Source: Salsipaludibacter albus (GTDB taxonomy: Bacteria; Actinomycetota; Nitriliruptoria; Nitriliruptorales; Nitriliruptoraceae). From it: a stretch of DNA of 64,000 nucleotides. The stretch is taken from contig NZ_JAHOPH010000006.1 of NCBI RefSeq assembly GCF_019798055.1, positions 62,001 through 126,000 of the forward strand, given 5' to 3'. Below are positions 60,718 through 64,000 of this stretch, piece after piece. Made by a program: the position numbers and the translations under genes. The notes below the pieces were generated by a model. That model searched no databases. It was not told the origin of the DNA and worked only from the letters and a program-made list of their open reading frames with translations. Numbering within the stretch: the stretch's first letter is position 1; every line of letters begins with the position of its first letter.

Positions 60718-62221
60718 CCGGCCGGGCGAGCCCGACGGCGCCCAGGCACCGCTGGACGACCTGCTCGGGGGTGTCATCTCCGTCGACCAGGGTCGCCCCG
60801 GACCAGTCGACCCAGGCCTCGCGCATCCGTTCGTGCACGTCGGTCCCGGCGTCCGAGGCATCGCCCCGGCGTGCCCGGAGTCGCGCATGTGCCACTTCGG
60901 CGGGCACCCGCAACTCGACCTGCCGGAGGTCCGCCCGGACCTCGCGCGCGACCGAGGCCGCCACCCGGCGGTGCAGCGGGTCCGCCCACGAGGCGTCCAG
61001 CACGACCGACACCCCGTGGGCCAGCAGCGCACGGGCGCGATCGAGCAGCTCGGCGTAGGTACCGGCCGTGACCTCGGCGTCGTAGCCGCCCGTCCCGGCC
61101 GGCTCGTCGTGGGCGCGTCCCAGCAGGTCCTTGCGCACCTCGTCGGACCGCAGGACGACCGCCCCCAGCTGGTCCGCCAGTCCTCGCCCCACGGTGGACT
61201 TGCCCGTCCCGGGAAGACCGCCGACCAGGACCATGCGAACGCGCGCCCGGTGCAGGTGGCGGTGGGCGAGGTCCAGGTGGGCGACGACCGTCGCGGCATC
61301 GGGCTCGTCCACCAGGCACGCGACCTTGGCGCGCACGCTCGCCCGGTACGCGACGTGGTGATGGGCGAGGCCGTCGTCGCGCCGGTCACCCAGGAACTCC
61401 GCGTGACGTTCCAGCAGCTCCGCGGCGAGGTCGGCCCGCCCGAGGCGCTCGAGGTCCATGGCCAGGAACGCGACGTCGGCCAACACGTCGTTGATGCGGT
61501 AGCGATCGGCGAAGTCGAGGCAGTCGAGGATCCGTGGCCCGTCGTCCAGGCAGAACACGTCGTCGGCCACGAGGTCGCCGTGACCGTCCCGGATCCAGCC
61601 ATCTGCCAGGCGCTGCTCGAGCAGGGGACCCCGCCCGTCCAGCCAGGTGGTCGCCTCGTCGGCGACGGCCGCCACCAGGTCGGGCGGTGCCAGGTCGGGG
61701 TGTGCCTGCAGCACCGCCAGGTTGTCCTCCCAGTTCGTGCGCAGGGCGGCGGGGCCGGCAAGTTCCCGACCCCGTGGCGAGGGCGGTCGGTCCGCGTGGA
61801 ACGCCGCGATCGTCCGGGCGACCCGGCCGATGCACTCCCCCAGGTCGTCACCGGCGCGAGCCCGGGTCGCCAGGCGGGCACTGTCCGGCAGGCGGCGCAT
61901 CACCACGGCGACGTCGACGACCGCGCCGTCGTCGTCGGTGACGTCGTCGTCGGTGACGTCGGCGAGCCCGAGGTGGACGTCGTCGCCCAGCCGGCGGTTC
62001 AGCTCGAGCTCGCGACGGCAGGCCTCCACCCGGTCCGACAGCCGCCGGAAGTCGAGGAAGCCCAGGTCGACGGGTCGCTTCCGCTTGACCACCAGGTCGC
62101 CGACGAACCACAGCCGCGCGCTGTGGGTCGTCACGGTGCGCTCGACAGCTCGGCCGTCGACGAGGCCGTCGGCGGTCACGACCAGGTCGAGCCGCTCGTC
62201 GGGGGTGCGGGTCCGGCCCAT
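60677..62221 (-). CDS. Aminoglycoside-phosphotransferase-like and P-loop kinase fusion
   Basis: A 514-residue two-domain protein. The N-terminal part (about 20-330) has a protein-kinase-like APH fold: VVKRKRPVDLGFLDF, WIRDGHGDLVADDVFCLDD (catalytic HGD) and ILDCLDFADRYRINDVLADVAFLAMDLE (metal Asp). The C-terminal part (about 335-495) is a small-molecule P-loop kinase: VLVGGLPGTGKSTVGRGLADQL, VLRSDEVRKDLLGRAHDE and GVSVVLDASWADPLHR. Such fusions are widespread in proteobacteria and actinobacteria with unknown substrate. An in-frame DNA repeat gives DVTDDDVTDDD near residue 88. AGGAGGACCACC precedes the ATG. Confidence 0.85.
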   Translation of the reverse strand: MGRTRTPDERLDLVVTADGLVDGRAVERTVTTHSARLWFVGDLVVKRKRPVDLGFLDFRRLSDRVEACRRELELNRRLGDDVHLGLADVTDDDVTDDDGAVVDVAVVMRRLPDSARLATRARAGDDLGECIGRVARTIAAFHADRPPSPRGRELAGPAALRTNWEDNLAVLQAHPDLAPPDLVAAVADEATTWLDGRGPLLEQRLADGWIRDGHGDLVADDVFCLDDGPRILDCLDFADRYRINDVLADVAFLAMDLERLGRADLAAELLERHAEFLGDRRDDGLAHHHVAYRASVRAKVACLVDEPDAATVVAHLDLAHRHLHRARVRMVLVGGLPGTGKSTVGRGLADQLGAVVLRSDEVRKDLLGRAHDEPAGTGGYDAEVTAGTYAELLDRARALLAHGVSVVLDASWADPLHRRVAASVAREVRADLRQVELRVPAEVAHARLRARRGDASDAGTDVHERMREAWVDWSGATLVDGDDTPEQVVQRCLGAVGLARPVSPARPSGRSGRP

Positions 62222-62367
62222 GGTGGTCCTCCTGGTCGGGCGGTCAGGGCACGGCGACGGCCACGTCGACGGTCACCGTCCCGGAGTCCATGACGATGTC
62301 GCGCCGATGGGCCACACTGGGGAGCAGGCCGGGAACGTGCCGGCCACGGGCCGACGGGGAGGTGCTC

Positions 62368-62628
62368 GTGCGGACGGTCCTGACCGGTGTGCTGGGGGGA
62401 CTGCTGGTGGTCGTCGGCGTCGTGCTCCTGGTGCTGCCGGGACCCGGGTGGCTCGTCATCATCGCAGGTCTCGCCCTGCTGGCGCGGCGCTTCGCCTGGG
62501 CCCACGGCCTGCTGGCCCGGACCCGCGAACGCCTGCCCCGGCGCATCGTCGAGAGCCGACCGGCGTCCTTGGCGCTGCCCCCGCCGGAATCGGCCGACGA
62601 CGACGATCCCGCGGTGCCGGCCGCCTGA
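62368..62628 (+). CDS. PGPGW-motif membrane protein (TIGR02611-like)
   Basis: An 86-residue protein with two close hydrophobic segments around the diagnostic PGPGW: VLTGVLGGLLVVVGVVLLVLPGPGWLVIIAGLALLARRF. A basic and then acidic tail follows (ESADDDDPA). The function of the family is unknown. The GTG at 62368 has GGGGAGG six bases upstream, making it the best start; a longer form from 62290 is possible but not family-like. Confidence 0.8.
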   Translation: MRTVLTGVLGGLLVVVGVVLLVLPGPGWLVIIAGLALLARRFAWAHGLLARTRERLPRRIVESRPASLALPPPESADDDDPAVPAA

Positions 62629-62653
62629 CCCGTTGGCCCGAGGTCGAGCACGG

Positions 62654-63106
62654 TCAGCCACCCCCGGTCCGGCCACGGGACGGCCACTCGGCGATCCGGC
62701 GACCGGTGACGGTGGTCCCCCCGATCCGCACCCAGGTGGGCCGGTCCACACCATCAGCCCAGGGATGCAGGTCTCGGGCCGCCAGCCGCTCGACCTCGTC
62801 GGGATCCGTCACCAGGTCCGAACGGCCTCGCACCAGCACGCTCCAGCCGGTCATCGTCTTCTCGTCGTAGCCGTCCACCTCGAACGCCATGGGCTCGCGG
62901 CGACTGGCGGCGTCGAGGGTCGAACCGGTCGCGCTGCGGAAGACCACGCCGTGGCCGTCGCGCAGGTGGTTGACGGGCAGGATCATCGGTTCGCCGGCGT
63001 GGACGTAGGCGACGCGGCCGACGGGTGACAGGTCGAGCAGCCGGCGGCACGTGTCGGGGTCCAGGACCACGAGGCCCTGGCGGTCGAGGGCGGTGGACGA
63101 GTCCAT
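62654..63106 (-). CDS. Pyridoxamine 5'-phosphate oxidase-like flavin-binding protein
   Basis: A 150-residue split-barrel protein of the Pyridox_ox_2 type. It has LDPDTCRRLLDLSPVGRVAYVHAGEPMILPVNHLRDG (first barrel), VVFRSATGSTLDAASRREPMAFEVDGYD and GWSVLVRGRSDLVTDPDEVERL. Relatives bind FMN or F420 and reduce small molecules; the substrate is unknown. It is a paralogue of the next gene, 17 nt upstream on the same strand. Confidence 0.85.
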   Translation of the reverse strand: MDSSTALDRQGLVVLDPDTCRRLLDLSPVGRVAYVHAGEPMILPVNHLRDGHGVVFRSATGSTLDAASRREPMAFEVDGYDEKTMTGWSVLVRGRSDLVTDPDEVERLAARDLHPWADGVDRPTWVRIGGTTVTGRRIAEWPSRGRTGGG

Positions 63107-63123
63107 GGCATGCCTCACGTTGG

Positions 63124-63615
63124 TCAGGCCGGTGCAGTCACCGGCGGGTCGTCGTCATCGGCGGCGATGGGGATCCACCGCCCGGTGATGGCCGCGGCCA
63201 TCACGCGCACCCAGTGGGCCTTGTCACCACCGGCCCACGGCTGCAGGCTCAGGCCGTCGAGCAGGTCGATCTCGTCGGGGTCCGTGACCTCCCGGAGGCG
63301 GCCCCGCACCAGCACGCTCCAGCCGATGCGACGGCCGACGTCGAGGTGGTCCACCTGGAAGGAGGCGGGACGGTGCTGCTCGGCGGCGTCGAGCTTGCTG
63401 CCCCACGTCGTCCGGAAGGCGACCGTCCCCCCGTCCACGACGTAGTTCACCGGCATCACGAGCGGGCCCGGGTCGTCGTTGAGCGCCAGCCGACCCACCT
63501 CGTGTCCGGCCAGCAGGCCGAGGCAGGTGTCGACGTCGAGCTCGACGAGGTTCCCGTCGTCGCGGTAGGCGTGCTCCTGGGCCAGTTCCCGTGCGGTCCG
63601 TTCGTCCGTGGTCAC
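63124..63615 (-). CDS. Pyridoxamine 5'-phosphate oxidase-like flavin-binding protein, paralogue
   Basis: A 163-residue split-barrel protein with the same plan as its neighbour: ELDVDTCLGLLAGHEVGRLALNDDPGPLVMPVNYVVDGGTVAFRTTWGSKLDAAEQ, GWSVLVRGRLREVTDPDEIDLLDGL and HWVRVMAAAITGRWI. It has a longer N-terminus. The GTG at 63615 overlaps the CBS gene stop (GTGA), so the CBS protein and both flavoproteins form one unit. Similar sets occur in the dormancy regulons of other actinobacteria, which is a loose analogy. Confidence 0.85.
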   Translation of the reverse strand: MTTDERTARELAQEHAYRDDGNLVELDVDTCLGLLAGHEVGRLALNDDPGPLVMPVNYVVDGGTVAFRTTWGSKLDAAEQHRPASFQVDHLDVGRRIGWSVLVRGRLREVTDPDEIDLLDGLSLQPWAGGDKAHWVRVMAAAITGRWIPIAADDDDPPVTAPA

Positions 63616-64000
63616 GACGCCACCTCCCCCATGGCGCCCAGGACGTCCCGGGCCGACACCACGCCGACGACCGCACCGTCGTCGTCGAGCGCCACCAGGT
63701 GACGCACCTCCGCCGCGACCATCCGGTCGATCGTGGTCGCCAGGTCGTCGTCGAGGTCGACGCACACGACGTCGTCGGTCATCAGGTCGCCGACCCGCTC
63801 CTCGTCGGGTTCGCCACCACGGGCGATCGCGGCGACCAGGTCGCGCTCGGAGACCACCCCCGCCAGGTCGCCGGCGGCGTTCTCGACGACCAGCAGGCCG
63901 ATGCCGTCGGCCGCCAGCAGTTCCGCGGCACGGCGCAGCGGCAGGGACGGATGGACGACGCGGAGGGTGCCGTGCACCAGGTCGGCGACGCGGGGCCGGG
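63612..64000 (-). CDS. Tandem CBS-domain protein, 5' end outside window
   Basis: The visible 129 codons hold two CBS domains: LRRAAELLAADGIGLLVVENAAGDLAGVVSERDLVAAIA and VGDLMTDDVVCVDLDDDLATTIDRMVAAEVRHLVALDDDGAVVGVVSARDVL. They form a Bateman module that binds adenine nucleotides. The frame stays open to base 64000 (reading RPRVADLVHGTLRVV), so the true start lies beyond the edge; a GTG at 63977 is in frame but within the first domain. It is coupled to the flavin-binding genes downstream. Confidence 0.85.
   Translation of the reverse strand, partial: RPRVADLVHGTLRVVHPSLPLRRAAELLAADGIGLLVVENAAGDLAGVVSERDLVAAIARGGEPDEERVGDLMTDDVVCVDLDDDLATTIDRMVAAEVRHLVALDDDGAVVGVVSARDVLGAMGEVAS

Overview
The window is a very GC-rich, gene-dense bacterial chromosome segment. 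It has many GTG starts, 1-4 nt start/stop overlaps and TAnnnT-type -10 elements. Gene content (DUF4191 next to pth, DUF5719, RpfB with DUF348/G5, a protein O-mannosyltransferase beside rsmI, TIGR03086 protein) and the order rsmI / tatD-rpfB-rsmA-ispE / glmU-prs / rplY-pth-DUF4191-mfd point to an Actinomycetota chromosome. A deep-branching marine or haloalkaliphilic class such as Nitriliruptoria is my inference from style only. I see no plasmid, prophage, IS element or CRISPR array.

Layout. 1-18.2 kb is accessory and envelope-flavoured: a truncated aldo/keto reductase, DUF899, small membrane proteins, a repeat-bearing M23 peptidase, a PadR-controlled membrane operon, secreted M28 and M14 peptidases sharing a terminator, a giant STAND-like ATPase, an SGNH hydrolase, an MBL hydrolase, a secreted duplicated-domain protein and a PP2C phosphatase. 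18.3-25.8 kb holds a phosphoglycerate dehydrogenase fused to a serine-kinase-like (SerK/SbnI) domain, then mfd, DUF4191, pth and rplY. 26.0-28.6 kb is a cbiMQO-type Co/Ni ECF importer behind a 27-bp perfect palindrome that looks like a Fur-family (Nur/Zur) box. 28.6-38.3 kb holds a sulfatase, DUF5719, a TetR/VOC divergon with two operator-like boxes, prs, glmU, a Usp, a CPA2 antiporter and a TIGR03086 protein. 38.4-46.5 kb holds an Ltp-domain membrane protein, tRNA-Gln(TTG), ispE-rsmA-rpfB-tatD, rsmI and PMT.

46.5-60.7 kb is the most interesting region. It combines nucleotide-sugar genes (rmlB, wecE) with phosphosulfolactate synthase (comA), an aspartase/fumarase-superfamily enzyme, an ATP-grasp ligase, a fumarate-reductase/NadB-like flavoprotein, a polyprenyl-phosphate glycosyltransferase, a Wzx-like flippase, sulfate activation (cysD-cysN-cysC) and an SLC13 permease. 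The comA/lyase pair matches the first two steps of the bacterial coenzyme M route (PEP + sulfite to phosphosulfolactate to sulfoacrylate). My hypothesis is that the flavoenzyme reduces sulfoacrylate to 3-sulfopropionate and the ATP-grasp enzyme amidates it onto the 4-amino sugar made by WecE. The sugar would then be attached to a lipid carrier and flipped, giving a sulfonate-decorated surface glycan. Gene overlaps (wecE-lyase-comA-ATP-grasp; cysD-cysN-cysC-flippase) support the two blocks acting together; the chemistry is inference.

60.7-64 kb ends with an APH/AAA fusion kinase, a PGPGW membrane protein and two flavin split-barrel proteins beside a CBS-domain protein cut by the window edge.
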